Source: Cordilura impudica (taxonomy: Eukaryota > Arthropoda > Insecta > Diptera > Scathophagidae). From it: DNA of 64,000 bases. A program made the translations under genes and the position numbers. The notes beneath the pieces were generated by a model, which ran no database searches, was not told the DNA's origin, and saw only the letters and a program-made list of their open reading frames with translations. The DNA lies in assembly GCA_963682025.1 (NCBI GenBank), contig OY821519.1:16405378-16469377 (forward strand), given 5' to 3'. Position 1 is the stretch's first letter; each line of letters begins with the position of its first letter. Shown here piece by piece: positions 11,606 through 22,272 of this stretch.

Positions 11606-12842
11606 AAGGGGTTTTCAACAGGGACGCTACAAAAGTAGAAGGACAGGTACAGCAAACGACGCCATATTTCTTGGCGCTCCTTTGACATTTCTCTTCAGTA
11701 AGGTTTGCCATTTCATGATGGAAAGATATACGCGCCAACAACGGGTCGAAATTATTAAAATTTATTACCGAAATTCGGAGTCAGTGGCCTCAACATTAAG
11801 AGCACTACGTCCAATTAATGGTCGTCATAATCGTCCTAGCAGATCAACAATTGAGCGCACAGTACAAAATGTTCCCGTGCCAGTGAGACAAAGAAGTTCC
11901 CGTAGTGTCGAGAATATTGCTGCCGCTGAGGCTTCAGTTGGATAAAGCCCAAATGTGTCTCTCACACGTCGTTCTCAAGCGTTGGGCATCTCTGTGACGT
12001 CGTTGTGGCGAATTTCGCGAAAAGATCTTGGCCGCTTGACCACCAGAAGCGTCGTATGTTCGTGAATTGGGCTGAGCAACAACTTGAAAATGATTCGGAT
12101 TTTCATCGAAAAATCATCTTCAGCGATGGGGCTCATTTCTGGCTGAATGGCTTCGTCAATAAACAAAATATGCATTATTGGTCAGACAGCAATCCACACG
12201 TACTCCATGAGTTATCATTGCATCCCGAAAAAATTACGGTTTGGTACGGTTTATGGGCCGGCGGCGTCATTGGGCCGTATTTCTTCCGTGATTATCAAGA
12301 CCGGCACATTACTGTGAATGGGAGTCGCTACCGTTCAATGATAACCTAATATTGAATGATGATATTGGATGATATGGACTTGGAGGACATGTGGTTCCAA
12401 CAGGACGGTGCCACAAGCCACACAGCGAATGTCACAATCAATTTATTGGAAACCAAGTTTGGAGAACGTGTTATCTCACGAAATGGTACAGTTGATTGGC
12501 CGCCTCGGTCATGCGATTTGACGCCGTTGGACTATTTCCTGTGGGGCTACGTCAAGTCTATTGTCTATGCCAACAAGCCAGTGATGATTGATGAACTTCG
12601 TACGAATATCGAACGTGAAATTGCAGCAGTATCGGCCGATTTATGCTTGAAAACCGTCGAAAATTGGGTTCAGCGTCTGGACTTCTACAAGCGTGCCCGT
12701 GGTGGCCATGCAAAAGAGATCGTTTTCCATACATAATGGCATCGAACGTACTTTCACAGGAATAAAGAATTTCATTGATATCCAAAACCGTTTCTGTTTT
12801 ATTTAAAAAAACTTTTGTAGCGCTCTTATTGAAAAATCCTTA
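11606..12842 (+). mobile_element. Mariner-like element 1 with terminal inverted repeats
   Basis: Left end AAGGGGTTTTCAACAGGGAC with GCTACAAAAGT following; right end CTTTTGTAGCGCTCTTATTG followed by AAAAATCCTT. The two are diverged inverted repeats of about 30 bp. They frame a single transposase relic of about 1.0 kb, the usual size for the superfamily. A TA target duplication is not intact on the left side. Confidence 0.7.
11715..12736 (+). pseudogene. Mariner-type transposase (broken)
   Basis: Starts MMERYTRQQRVEIIKIYY, the first helix-turn-helix, followed by RRSQALGISVTSLWRISRKD. The catalytic core shows IIFSDGAHFWL (first Asp, with the usual Glu of SDEAHF changed to Gly), [12 protein letters not shown] (second Asp) and PPRSCDLTPLDYFLWGYVK (third Asp). 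There are 36 residues between the second and third Asp. Damage visible: a stop at 11943-11945; a deletion of roughly a dozen codons with a frameshift near 12030, where LGRL is joined to DHQKRR; and stops at 12347 and 12353. The C-terminal half from 12356 is otherwise clean. Known role: cut-and-paste transposition at TA. Inference: inactive. Confidence 0.85.
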
Positions 12843-13451
12843 TGAACAGATTTAATTGTGTACTAGTAATATTTTGATTTTTTACTAGCTGTTTTTTACC
12901 CGGTCTTGCCCGGGATCCAAAGGCCTTCGACTTGAGTAATGGTTCACTATGCTTACCAGGCGCTGAGCACTTAGTCCCCAATGAACAAATTCCCCAAAAA
13001 AAAAAAACCTTCTCCCACGTCCGCGTGCCGCTCACGCAAGCTTGGCAACTTGTTTTAATTGCCAACTTATATTTTTCAGATCATTCCGATATTTTAGCTA
13101 AGCTGTTTTCCGCGAGCGCGTCGCGTCGCATCCGAGTCCGCGCGCCGCTTCCGCGCACCGAAATGATGCTATTGAAAAGAATAAAGATTTTAAATACGTT
13201 TATTACAGGACAGCTATTGAGGGCAATTTGGGAAATTTATTCATTTATTTTGGGGAACTTTTTTTTTAAAAATTTGGGGAATTTGTTCATCATGAAGTTA
13301 TTCCCCAATTTTTGGGGGAATATGTTTATTTTTTGTTTGAGGAATTTGTTCATTGGAGACTAAGTACTCAGGGCCTGCTTACCATTACAACTAAATATGT
13401 TTATGCATGGATTATTTTGAGTGTATTATGTCTAAAAGTTACGAATTTTAG

Positions 13452-13660
13452 TTATTCTAGAGCTTTGGGATATACAACATTTCTGGTTTTTCCTTCTGGT
13501 GCATGTACGAAAAGATTGTGCTGGTTCCCAACTCTGGAGCAGACGACATATAATTGTCTATGAGAAAAACTCGGAGATTCTAAGTTGATACCTGCTACCG
13601 TAAAAGATTGTCCTCTTATATACGTTATGTTAGAAAAACTCTTGCAATGAAGGAACCAAC
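13452..13660 (-). pseudogene. Helitron Rep/Hel protein, C-terminal helicase end
   Basis: Minus-strand codons read IRGQSFTVAGINLESPSFSH, then RQLYVVCSRVGNQHNLFVHA and PEGKTRNVVYPKALE, ending at a TAA at 13452-13454. This is the end of the Pif1-family helicase domain of Helitron proteins: the Q-G-QS-L-VAG-NLE and FSHGQLYVA-SRVG pattern of the last superfamily-1 helicase motifs, then the KNVVY-E-L terminus. In the full protein it unwinds donor DNA during rolling-circle transposition. The nuclease and most helicase motifs are missing, so the fragment has no activity. The open reading frame over these ~55 codons is unbroken and strikingly well preserved. Confidence 0.85.
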
Positions 13661-13689
13661 TTACAAAAGTTTTCTGGTAGCGATATTAC

Positions 13690-14065
13690 TGTCCGCTTCA
13701 GGAGTTTCACATTTTGTGGAGCCACCTTGTCTTATCCGTTGGGTCTCAAGATGTTGTCTCGTTTGATTAGCTTTACATTCCCTGGAGTCAGCTTGGCTTA
13801 TCCGTTGGGCCTGAAGACGTTGTTGAGTCAATTCAGGAGTTTCGAATTTCCTCGACTCAGCTTGTCTTAGCCGTTGGATTCATAGACGCACTTGAGTAGA
13901 TTCAGGCATTTTCGCTTCTCTTAACAAAGCCTGTCTTGATCTTAGGGATTCAAGATGTTATTGGGTTTACTATGGTGTTTCAGTATTTCTCGACTCAGAT
14001 TGTCTAACTCGTTTAGAGTCGATACGAATTTGGGTCTGATCGGGTTCTCTAGAGTTCTGTTTAGT
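13690..14065 (-). pseudogene. Helitron protein N-terminal ~28-residue repeats
   Basis: On the minus strand a run of diverged ~84-bp units encodes repeats such as DQTQIRIDSKRVRQSESRN, STQVRL-stop-IQRLRQAESR, ELTQQRLQAQRISQADSR and QTRQHLETQRIRQGGST. The shared pattern is ET-E-T-Q-RL-QR-RQAESR. Comparable repeats precede the Rep domain in Helitron-encoded proteins of many invertebrates (recollection, not a search). One internal stop is present. It lies just upstream, on the coding strand, of the helicase C-terminus, so the whole centre of the gene has been deleted. Confidence 0.65.
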
Positions 14066-14704
14066 CTAAGCCTTATTTGATTTGAGGTAGTACGGCCTAT
14101 ATGCTACGCTTTCATGTGCAAGTCACAATTGCAAATAGTTCTTATTTCACCTTTACAACTCATTTATATAGTGAAAATTATGCAATGGAAATACTTGTAA
14201 TAAGTTGCTTTCCAATGTAGTTAAAAAGGCGAGATGGAAATATTTGTATGAATTGACCTCATCGGAGTAATCATACAGCGGTAGTCAGCCTGTATCTGGT
14301 CACCCATGAAATAAATCTGCACTAATTTTGGGGTGTTACAACTCATATAGCAAAAATAGCAACGCGAATATTTGTAATAGGTTGATTTACAACATTTATT
14401 TCCTAATGGAGTAAACTCAAGAGTAGTAGGTAAAGAGATTTATGCACAAAGTTTTAGTTTTAGTTATATAGAAAATTAACAAAAAGTGGGCGTGGTCGAT
14501 GTGAGAATAATGTGCAGTAAATTCGAGAGAAACCCGTAAAAAATGAAAAAAGTGGGCGTAGAAGTAGGCGTAGCCGGTAAAAAGCATATGTCGGCCTTCT
14601 CTGGGGTATAGAGATCGTGTGTACCAAATTTCAGAGAAATCTGTTGAAAAATAAAAATTTGTATAGCGGTCAAACAAACAGAAAATGAATTTTATATATA
14701 TAGA

Positions 14705-16121
14705 TTTCAGAACCTATTGGAATTACAATATTTTATTTGGGACAAACGCTGAAAGTTTAACTGGCAAGCCTGGCCACAAGTGTGAAACTTAATAAAGGAA
14801 TTAACGTTTGAAAAAGCCTCCATTTCCTGTTCTGCTTGCTCATTTAGAATATTATTTTTCGAACGCTAGAAAATAGAGAGTAAGCAGCATAAACATTTCG
14901 CAAGCCGTTTTCTTTAACCTGCTAACAATGGTGTTTACTCCTACAATATAAATAAATAGTAAAGCACTGACATTTTCCTTGAATATAATTTTCAACTTAG
15001 ACACTCGAACACTTTTAACAGCAAATTACTTCTTAATACATCGTAAATACTTAAACAATCATCGTCTGTCCGAAAGCTGTTAAGACTATAAAATTCAAGT
15101 TTCAAGATCTTATGTTGATTTCGAAAAATCTTTGAAGTTTTTGCAATTACCACATTTGTTGGCTTTGTTTGTAAGGGACAGACATATTGGTTTCATACCA
15201 CTTTTAGATAAAATAAAATCGTATAAAATTTGAAAAACTAAATTTTCATATTTTCTTGTATTTGGGTAATTAACGCTTCTCCAACTCTGGCAAAAGTCGT
15301 TAATGTTCTTGTGTTAAAATTATTAAAGATGTTTAAAAGATGCCTTAATTTGTTGGCATTTGAAAATGTCAAAATCATAAAAAGCAGCCAAAAATAAATG
15401 TGGGTGTGGTTGGTTGGTCGGTTGTGTTGGTTGAATTTGTAAAGAAGGCTTTATTTTTTAATGATGATGTGTTTTTTTTTTCATCTTTTGCTTTTTATTA
15501 TTTCTCATATTATAAGGACAGCTAATGATGGTCTTAATTGCATGAAACATAATTGTTATAACAAGTGTTTTCTATAGAGTGTATTATTGTTTTATGTCTT
15601 CCTTTTATGTTGAAGGACTCTATTTTTGTGGCAACAGTGTTAATGGAGATGTCATTTGAAAATATTTTAATTACTTATTTAAATATTGTTTTTAAAAATA
15701 TTTTTATTAAACGAATTTTAAACTTGTTGTAGCAGCTAGGCACTGGAAAGTAAGTGTTAGAGTTTAATAAACATTGGCCCATGTCATCTCAGATATGCCT
15801 GCAGTACGAACTGATGGCTTATATAAATTTTAGCTTAATATAAAAAATAAATTGAGGTATAAGTTTAATTATTTTGAAACTAAAGACTATAGAAATTGAT
15901 AGATGACCAAAAATTGAGTTTACATACCTTCCCGAATTTTCGAAAGCAATGCTTGTAGCTCACTACGCTTTAAGATCGCAAACTAATGTATTTATATTAA
16001 TTATATAATTTCCAATCAAATTAATTTTCGTATGGTTTTTGAAAGTTTTCTTCATTAGAAGTTTCATTTAACATGATATGTAATTTTTTGTTTAACAAAA
16101 CAACTGGAGTTTCATCTTATA
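14705..16121. other. Non-coding AT-rich stretch, no feature seen
   Basis: Candidate unique sequence between two Helitron clusters. A GGTTGGTTGGTCGGTTG-type patch lies near 15408-15430. No motif-bearing frame. Confidence 0.45.
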
Positions 16122-16690
16122 CTAGCGGATTGCAGTGCTCGAAATTCGAGTGCAAATTCTAGGCATCTATAATATTAATAGGCTAGGCGATTTCTTGTGA
16201 CTGATGTTTTGTTCTACAGTTTTATCCCGATTTTAACCAAACGTATATTATTTTAAAGGTATTTCTTTTGAGCTGATTTGCAGATTTACAGATTTTTTAT
16301 TCTTTCCTTTGTTTTGGGTAAATTGCATTTAAAGTTGCTACTAACACATACATAAAATTATACAATGCTATGTGTATGTTTATTAAATTTGTTAATATTT
16401 TTGTAATAAAAATGAGTCTGTTTTTTGTGTTGATTTGTGAATTGGCTATAATTGATTAGCATACTTTTAGGGTCTTTATTTAATGAAAAGATAAAATTTC
16501 CTAGAATTTGCGCTCGAATTTCGAGGGCTGGAATTTGCTAAAGGCAAAAATTTTAAAATCTGTAAGCCTGGTGAAAAGCTAAAAAGAAATACCTTTCAAA
16601 AAATATTCGCTGTATCAAAATCGGGATAACACTGTAGAACAAAACATCGATCACAAGAAATCACCTAGCCTTATATTAGAAGATATAATA
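16122..16690. mobile_element. Two family-H Helitrons nested in opposite orientation (copy 2 pair)
   Basis: A minus-strand 3' end (CTAGCGGATTGCAGTGCTCG plus hairpin) occupies 16122-16165. It is interrupted at 16166 by a plus-strand copy starting TCTATAATATTAATAGGCTA and ending GGCTGGAATTTGCTAA at about 16541 (CTAA in place of CTAG). The minus-strand element then resumes (AATCTGTAAGCCTGG ... CACAAGAAATCACCTAGCC) to about 16690. The middle of the outer copy is missing. The paired ends make the region a long imperfect inverted repeat. Confidence 0.7.
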
Positions 16691-17145
16691 TTATATTATA
16701 GATATAATTATATATACATAAAAATTATAGATATAAAAATTATAGATATAAAATTTGTAGATATAAAAATGAAGTTTTGTACATCTGTACGTTTGTTTGT
16801 GGTTTATAGGAGACTACACCACTGGACCGATCGTGTTGAAATTTTTACAGTAGGTAACTGCCTATCCGGAAGTAAAAATAGGCTTTATTTTTTGGATTTT
16901 TCAAGTGAATATAAAGTGAATTTTTAACATATAATATAGAGAGTACTACGAGTTGCGGAAAAAAGGGCGCGAAGCAATGGCTGGGGTACCCACCATACAA
17001 AGTAAATATTAAATATCATGTATCTGGAGTACTGTAATAGTGAAAGGAACTTTGTCTGAGTTCATGAGAATAGTTGGGAAAAAATGGGCGGGATCAGAGC
17101 AATGGACGTGGCACCCCCATAAAAATTAAATGTTTACTATCACGT

Positions 17146-17537
17146 AGGCTAGGCTAGGTTAGGTTGGATGGGTTGCCCGCCCGAAGGCGGATGCACTCGG
17201 AGTCCATTGTGATATCCTTTAGAAAGTACCGGAAGGTAGAGAGAGAAAGGTGGATTAAAGAGTACAGATATATAGTGTAAGGGGTATGAAAGAAGAAAAA
17301 TAAAAGAAAAGAAAAGAAAAGAAAAGAAAAGAAAAGAAAAGAAAAGAAAAGAAAAGAAAAGAAAAGAAAAGAAAAGAAAAGAAAAGAAAAGAAAAGAAAA
17401 TAAAATAAAATAAAAGAAAAGGAAAGAAAATAAAAGAAAAGAACAATTGAAAAAGACCCCTTTCGTCCGTTATGCGCCCTCCTGAACCAGCCAGTTTCCC
17501 TCAAGAAGTCTTCAAGGTCGCCGGGTGGAACGCTAAT
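17146..17537 (-). mobile_element. LINE 3' end inserted in Helitron G
   Basis: Absent from the other copy of Helitron G (around 58260). On the minus strand it encodes the end of an ORF2 (DLEDFLRETGWFRRAHNGRK), followed by a 3' UTR with a TTTTC array. It then has GAGTGCATCCGCCTTCGGGC and the tail CCAACCTAACCTAGCCTAGC. The tail resembles that of the RNase H-bearing LINE at 10325-11342, so a related element is likely. Target duplications are too diverged to define. Confidence 0.65.
17294..17446. repeat. (AAAAG)n microsatellite
   Basis: About 150 bp of nearly perfect GAAAA pentamers with AAAAT variants at the right end, lying within the 3' UTR of the LINE insertion. The Phe/Ser/Leu-rich frame it yields on the minus strand is not a protein. 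Confidence 0.9.
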
Positions 17538-17889
17538 ATCTTGTAACTCGAGTACCCTAATAGCAAAAGCCTTGGAACTTTATGTGATTTCATAAGTTAT
17601 CCACTTTAGTATTCGCGAAAAATGAGCTGGATCTGTTCAGTGGGAGTGGCACCCCTATTCAAAGTAAATATTATATGTCATATATATAGAGTACTGTAAT
17701 AATGAAAGCCTTGTATCTTTGCCAGAGTTCATGAGTTATTAATGTAAGTAGTCGGACAAAAAATGGGCGGCATTAGACCAATGGACGTGGCGCCTCCTGT
17801 ACAAAAAATATGAAGTACTATGAAAATTACAGTCTTGAAACTTTTGACAAGTACATTAATTGCCAATGTGAGTACTCGTGGAAAATGTG

Positions 17890-18340
17890 GGCGGAATCAC
17901 CAATATCAAAAATCGCCAAGACCGAAAATCAAGCATACCAAAAATCGCCAAAATCAAAACTCTCCAAAATTAAAAATCACAAAAAAAAGAACAAAAATTT
18001 TCAAAGTCAAAAATCGCCAAAAACCGAAAATCGCATTTACAAAAATCGTCAAAAACAAAAATGCCAGAATTGAAAATCGCGAATAACAAAATCGCATATA
18101 TCAAAAAATCACCATAATCAAAAATCGCCAAAATCGAAAATCACGAATAACAAAAATCGCCAAAATAGAAAATCACAGAAACCAAAAAACGCTGAATTCA
18201 AAAATTTATAAAATTCAAAAATCGCTGAAATAAAACATCTTAAAAAGCAAAAATCGCCAAAATTCCAAACAGGAAAAAAAGTCGTCAAACCCGAGAATCA
18301 CAAAAATCGCCAATATCAAAAATCTCGAAAAATAAATAGG
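17890..18340. repeat. ATCGCCAAAA-type tandem array (Helitron G)
   Basis: Irregular units such as CAAAAATCGCCAAAATC, with CACAAAA and CGAATAACA variants. The same array type fills the 3' part of Helitron G copies at 58625-59270 and, reverse-complemented, 40862-41130. It is therefore an internal feature of the element that expands and contracts. Confidence 0.85.
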
Positions 18341-18559
18341 ATGGTTTTCTACAAAATGTATTCCCAGTTTTTTTATTTCATTGGAATGAGTGTAGCAAAG
18401 CGCATCGGGTTATTGCTAGTATAATATATAACTGCTGCGTTGTGGTTTGACCTTTGATCGATTGAAGTTTCGCTTTGAGACACCTCTTAAAAACAATTGA
18501 GTTTAGTTCTTGCCAATCTCTTAAAATAACCATAAAACCCATACATTAGACATTTTCTA

Positions 18560-19500
18560 GATTAGGAAAATAGTTCCAAGACATATTTACACTCATGTTT
18601 AAAACCCAATATTTAAACTCTATTAAACTACCTCAATGTTTTAAGTATTGGCAAGAGACAAAAAATAATTTCATATATGTTTCAAGAACACAAGCAGCGT
18701 ACTTTCCAAATAACTCTTCTCAAAACAACAGCAACTCACAACCAACATAAAATTTTACATATTCTGAGGCGCTCAGAGGTAATTCAAACAACGATAATAC
18801 TATTTTACAAAAAATTGAAACACTACTCGGAAAACAAATGGAGCTGACAAACACCCTATTAAACATGATGTCAGTTCTATGTACTAAAATATGTCAGTAC
18901 AGCTCCGATTAGCAACATGGAATGTCAATGGCCTCTTTAATCATTTACAGGAGATTGACACTTTTCTATAATCGAACATTTTACTAAGTAATCATATTTT
19001 AAGATAAAACGGTATGAGCTGACGGTGGCTCGGCAATTTTAGTCAAGTCGTGTGTTAAATATGAGCAGGTGGAACCATACATAGAAGCAGGCATATAAGC
19101 TTCATGTATTAGAATTAAATGTAACAACATTACAGTATCCGTAAGTGCAGTTTACCTTCCACCTCGTCACAATATTACGTGTGACGATTTTAAATATTTC
19201 CTTCTGGGGATCTAAAAGAGAAACTTTTTTGTTTATGCTGTCAACCTGACATTATAAACAATTATTATCTTAGGGCGGACCATTCACCCATAATGGTATC
19301 GTATAATACTGCGCCTAAGGGCGTCTAAACCAAGCTACAAAAACCTTAAACTCCACTTATTGAAAATAAGGAACAAATCCATTGGGGAATTTTTCGATAA
19401 CATATCACGTCTAAGGATAACAACTATAATTTTTGGACAGCTACTAAGTATTTAAAACATAAAAAATAAGCCCACCACAGTAATGGCAAGGAGCTTTAAG
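18560..19500 (+). pseudogene. Jockey-clade LINE relic: gag end and endonuclease
   Basis: The plus strand first shows a gag C-terminus (KLPQCFKYWQ near 18630; then LGKQMELTNTLLNMMSVLCT near 18825-18890). Next comes the start of ORF2, LRLATWNVNGLFNHLQEIDT at about 18905, typical of the apurinic-like endonuclease. RADHSPIM near 19270 corresponds to the SDH-P catalytic motif close to the end of that domain. Many stops and frameshifts are present and the reverse transcriptase is missing. The order gag-endonuclease and the motifs fit Jockey-type elements. Dead copy. Confidence 0.65.
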
Positions 19501-19507
19501 CGTCGGT

Positions 19508-20714
19508 TTTTATACCCTATACCCCTATGTGGTCAGGGTATAATGATTTTGTGCTGATGTTTGTAACTACTAAAAATATTTGACGTAGATCCGTCTTTTA
19601 TTACACCGATCGACTCAGAATCACTTAATGAGTCGATTTATCGATGTCCGTCCGTCCGTCCGTATGTCCGTCCGTGTGTTCATGTAAACACTTTAATAAA
19701 ACTGCAGGTCTCAAATATAAACACAGTTTGATGAAATTTGGTACATAAGATTCTATCGGCCATAGCATGAACGCTATTGTTCTATAGATACCACCATGGG
19801 AAATGTTCTTCTGAGATTAGAGAACTTATTCGAAGTGCCCTATTTTCGGTTCGCTCTACCCGCTTCTCTAGTAGATCAAATCCGTTCGTAGTCTATTGTT
19901 TAGTTGGCCGCACAACGCATTACAGGGGGAATTCGTTTATTAGTTGAGCTAGCCGTATGTTGAATAAACTCCCCGCACAGGTCTTTCCTGACAGTTATAA
20001 TCAAATAGAATTTAAGTCATCATATATAATTTAAGTCATTAATCCATAAACACTACTCCCTCTCCTCCTTCCCATAACCTATTGTCCTGAGATCAATACA
20101 ATACACTGCATCTGTAGGGGCATCCCCTGAGTCTTGATAAGTTTGCTATGGAAGCTTATACCGACCATAGCACGAACGCTATAGAAACTGGTGAAAATCG
20201 GTTCATGTTCAGACCTAGTCCCCACACAAATGATCCGTATGAGATTGAATTAAATTGCCCTAATATCAAAATTTCCATATAGATCTCGGTCCAATTGGGT
20301 TTGTAAATGTTAATTACATCCATTTGACAGTAGTCTAAAAATAAATCCTATAGGACAATTCGTAGTCACAACCCCCATATGAAGCTAGTTCCCGATCTTC
20401 ACTTAAGTCTATCAAAAAGCAAAAATATTGCACTGATTTTTATAAAATTTGGTTTGTATATGTTTTTTCAAAAATAAGTGGCCTTACCAAATATGGTCAG
20501 GATCGGTCCACATTTTGACCTAGTCCTCATATAAATATAGCATCCGATATGAACTTTTTCATATCCGAAGGCAAAAAAAATTAATAACAATGCCACTCAA
20601 ATTTAGTTTATGCTTATTATCTATATCCAATTAGTTGGGCTTAAGAGATAGGGTGTTTAAACGCATGGTAAAGGGTATCATGTAGTCGGTCTAGACTGAC
20701 TATAATTTTCTTTT
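19508..20714 (+). mobile_element. mini-me/DINE-like element C, copy with LINE insertion
   Basis: Begins TATACCCTATACCCCTATGT, a decayed hairpin (ACC-TATGTGGT). It carries the tract GTCCGTCCGTCCGTATGTCC near 19648-19672 and ends TAGTCGGTCTAGACTGACTA, a hairpin near the 3' end. The (GTCY)n proto-microsatellite and dispersed nature match what is known as mini-me elements of Diptera, later related to Helentron/DINE-1. Classification here is by resemblance. Interrupted by a LINE fragment at 19789-20155. Confidence 0.7.
19789..20155 (+). mobile_element. 5'-truncated LINE 3' end inside element C
   Basis: Nearly the reverse complement of 8701-9110: ATGGGAAATGTTCTTCTGAG, TCTCTAGTAGATC, CTCCCCGCACAGGTCTTTCC. 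Intact C copies lack it. The element-C sequence around AAG-TT-TA-CGGCCATAGCATGAACGCTAT occurs on both sides, indicating a target duplication of about 30 bp that has since diverged. No reverse transcriptase box remains in this fragment. Confidence 0.75.
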
Positions 20715-20791
20715 ATTATATACTATATAAAATACTGTTATATTTCTACACAAATTTGGAGCTAAGAGAGAAGAAGTTGTATAAATAATTA

Positions 20792-21222
20792 CTAGCAGAT
20801 TCCAGCCCTTGAAATTCGAGTGCAAACTCTAGGAAATTTTATGTATTTTATTTAGTAAAGACCCTAAGGGTATTCTATCAGTTTTAGCCAATTCTGAATT
20901 CACCACTTTTAAATATTATTATATATTGTTTTATATCCAAGACTATTTTTCAATTCAACACAATTATTATTGTGAATGATGAAAACAAACTCATTTTTTG
21001 ACAAACACATTAACAAATTTAATAAACACATACATAACATTGTATAATTTTATGTATGTGTTAGCAGCAACTTTAAATGCATTGCAAATTTAAAAATCTA
21101 TAAATGTGGTGGACAGCTAAAAAGAAATACTTTTCAAACTAGGGATGTTTGATCAAAAAAGGATTAAAACTGTCACACTAATATCGCTAATAAGAATTCG
21201 CCTTGCCTATTAATACTATAGA
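20792..21222 (-). mobile_element. Short Helitron family H, copy 3
   Basis: Minus-oriented: CTAGCAGATTCCAGCCCTTG at the left (3' end with hairpin CTTGAAATTCGAG) and GCCTATTAATACTATAGA at the right (5' TC end). Flanked by A on the left and T on the right. At 431 bp it is longer than most copies because of extra AT-rich sequence near 20925-20990. Confidence 0.82.
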
Positions 21223-21328
21223 TTTATTCATAACTAATCACAGTAGTTACCGTTATCTTTATTTTAAAGAAATTCAACCGAAGCATAACTATAAACGCAA
21301 GCATATAATTCGATAAAATAACGAAATA

Positions 21329-21575
21329 TCTGTGGTCACAAGCATTAACCTCCTAAGTCAAAAATCATGCGTTCGAGAAAAATGACTTTATATAAATGTA
21401 ATGGGGCTTCATTACGACTTAGGTCAGTATGTTTTCATTAATAACTTTTTATTAAACAGTGTTAGAGAAATGGGGATTTCACGTAAATATAAAGCATTTT
21501 TAGTAGAATATGATAGCATACATAACTCAAATTATTCTTAAGTCGACTTAGGCGGTTATCGCTTGTGACCACAGA
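21329..21575. mobile_element. MITE with ~35-bp terminal inverted repeats
   Basis: Left end TCTGTGGTCACAAGCATTAA with CCTCCTAAGTC following; right end is the reverse complement with two or three mismatches (GACTTAGGCGGTTATCGCTT, GTGACCACAGA). The 247-bp element has no frame and is flanked by TA on both sides, suggesting a TA-targeting (Tc1/mariner-type) mobiliser. No other copy in the window. Confidence 0.7.
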
Positions 21576-22272
21576 TATAATCAAACAAGGCCAAAATTTA
21601 ATATATAATTACAGCACCTTTCTTACGTATTTCACCTAATAATCTATTTGGCATACTTTTGATTAAATTTGATAATGTTGCTTTAGCGGCAATAACAGCA
21701 GTTTTTAGTTGTTGAATGTTGCAATACTGCCAGTTTTTCTTAGTCCCCAAATGTTCTCATTGAACAAGAATTAGTCGTGATGAGAATCCCAATTGTTATT
21801 ACCTTCTTATAAACGGCAATAGATTCATTTGCAACATTTCCTTGTATTACTTTGTGTTCATATTAGTACTGGGAAACGCTTTTTTCAGCAAAAGTTGTTG
21901 CAAATTTTTTTGTTTATGTAATTTTATGTAATGCAAACTATAAAATTCTGTAGAATAATAGCGATATTTTTCATTGTAAAAATTAAAAATATGACTGCAT
22001 TTATAATTCTGTTCCGGTTTGTATATTCTGGATTTTTAAAATAGTTTTTCAGTTATATTTTAACTCGTAGTGTCTGCTTGTCTGCCGAAAAAACTTTGTA
22101 TCGATTTTTGACCCTTTCCACCGTGATCAAATCGAGCTGAAACTTTGCAGATAGACTCGTGGCGACGATGAAAAAAAAAAATATTGCAAACAAAATTTTT
22201 GACTGTAGAATTAAAAATTGTTGGGTAAGACTGAAACGATACGGTAAACTTAATTCACAAAGAAAAGGAGTA
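21576..22272. other. Non-coding stretch, no feature seen
   Basis: AT-rich sequence between the MITE and the pogo left end. No recognised repeat or frame. Confidence 0.4.

Larger units (their letters stand above)
12885..14704 (-). mobile_element. Internally deleted Helitron (family E) with Rep/helicase remnants
   Basis: On the minus strand it starts TCTATATATATAAAATTC and ends with the hairpin CCCGGGCAAGACCGGG followed by TAAAAAACAGCTAG. The flanking bases are A and T. These are the three Helitron hallmarks: 5' TC, 3' hairpin plus CTAG, and insertion between A and T. The interior holds two pieces of the Helitron gene (separate entries) and spacer. At 1.8 kb it is far below autonomous size. 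Confidence 0.85.
16756..18419 (+). mobile_element. Helitron family G, copy 1
   Basis: Decayed 5' end TGTAGATATAAAAATGAAG; clean 3' end GCGCATCGGGTTATTGCTAG followed by T. The interior has diverged ~150-bp sub-repeats (GGGCGG-ATCAG-CCAATGGACGTGGCAC and GAGTACTGTAATAGTGAAAG) and a 3' array of ATCGCCAAA-type units. Collinear with the copy at 57911-59326. Interrupted by a LINE insertion at 17146-17537. Non-coding: the apparent Lys/Asn-rich frames are the array read through. Confidence 0.65.

Noticed and set aside
17154..17504. Phe/Ser/Leu-rich minus-strand frame of 116 residues
   Set aside because: Produced by the AAAAG microsatellite; only the few residues before it derive from a LINE ORF2 end.
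17810..18086. Lys/Asn/Gln-rich overlapping frames
   Set aside because: Read-through of the ATCGCCAAAA array of Helitron G; two registers are open simultaneously.
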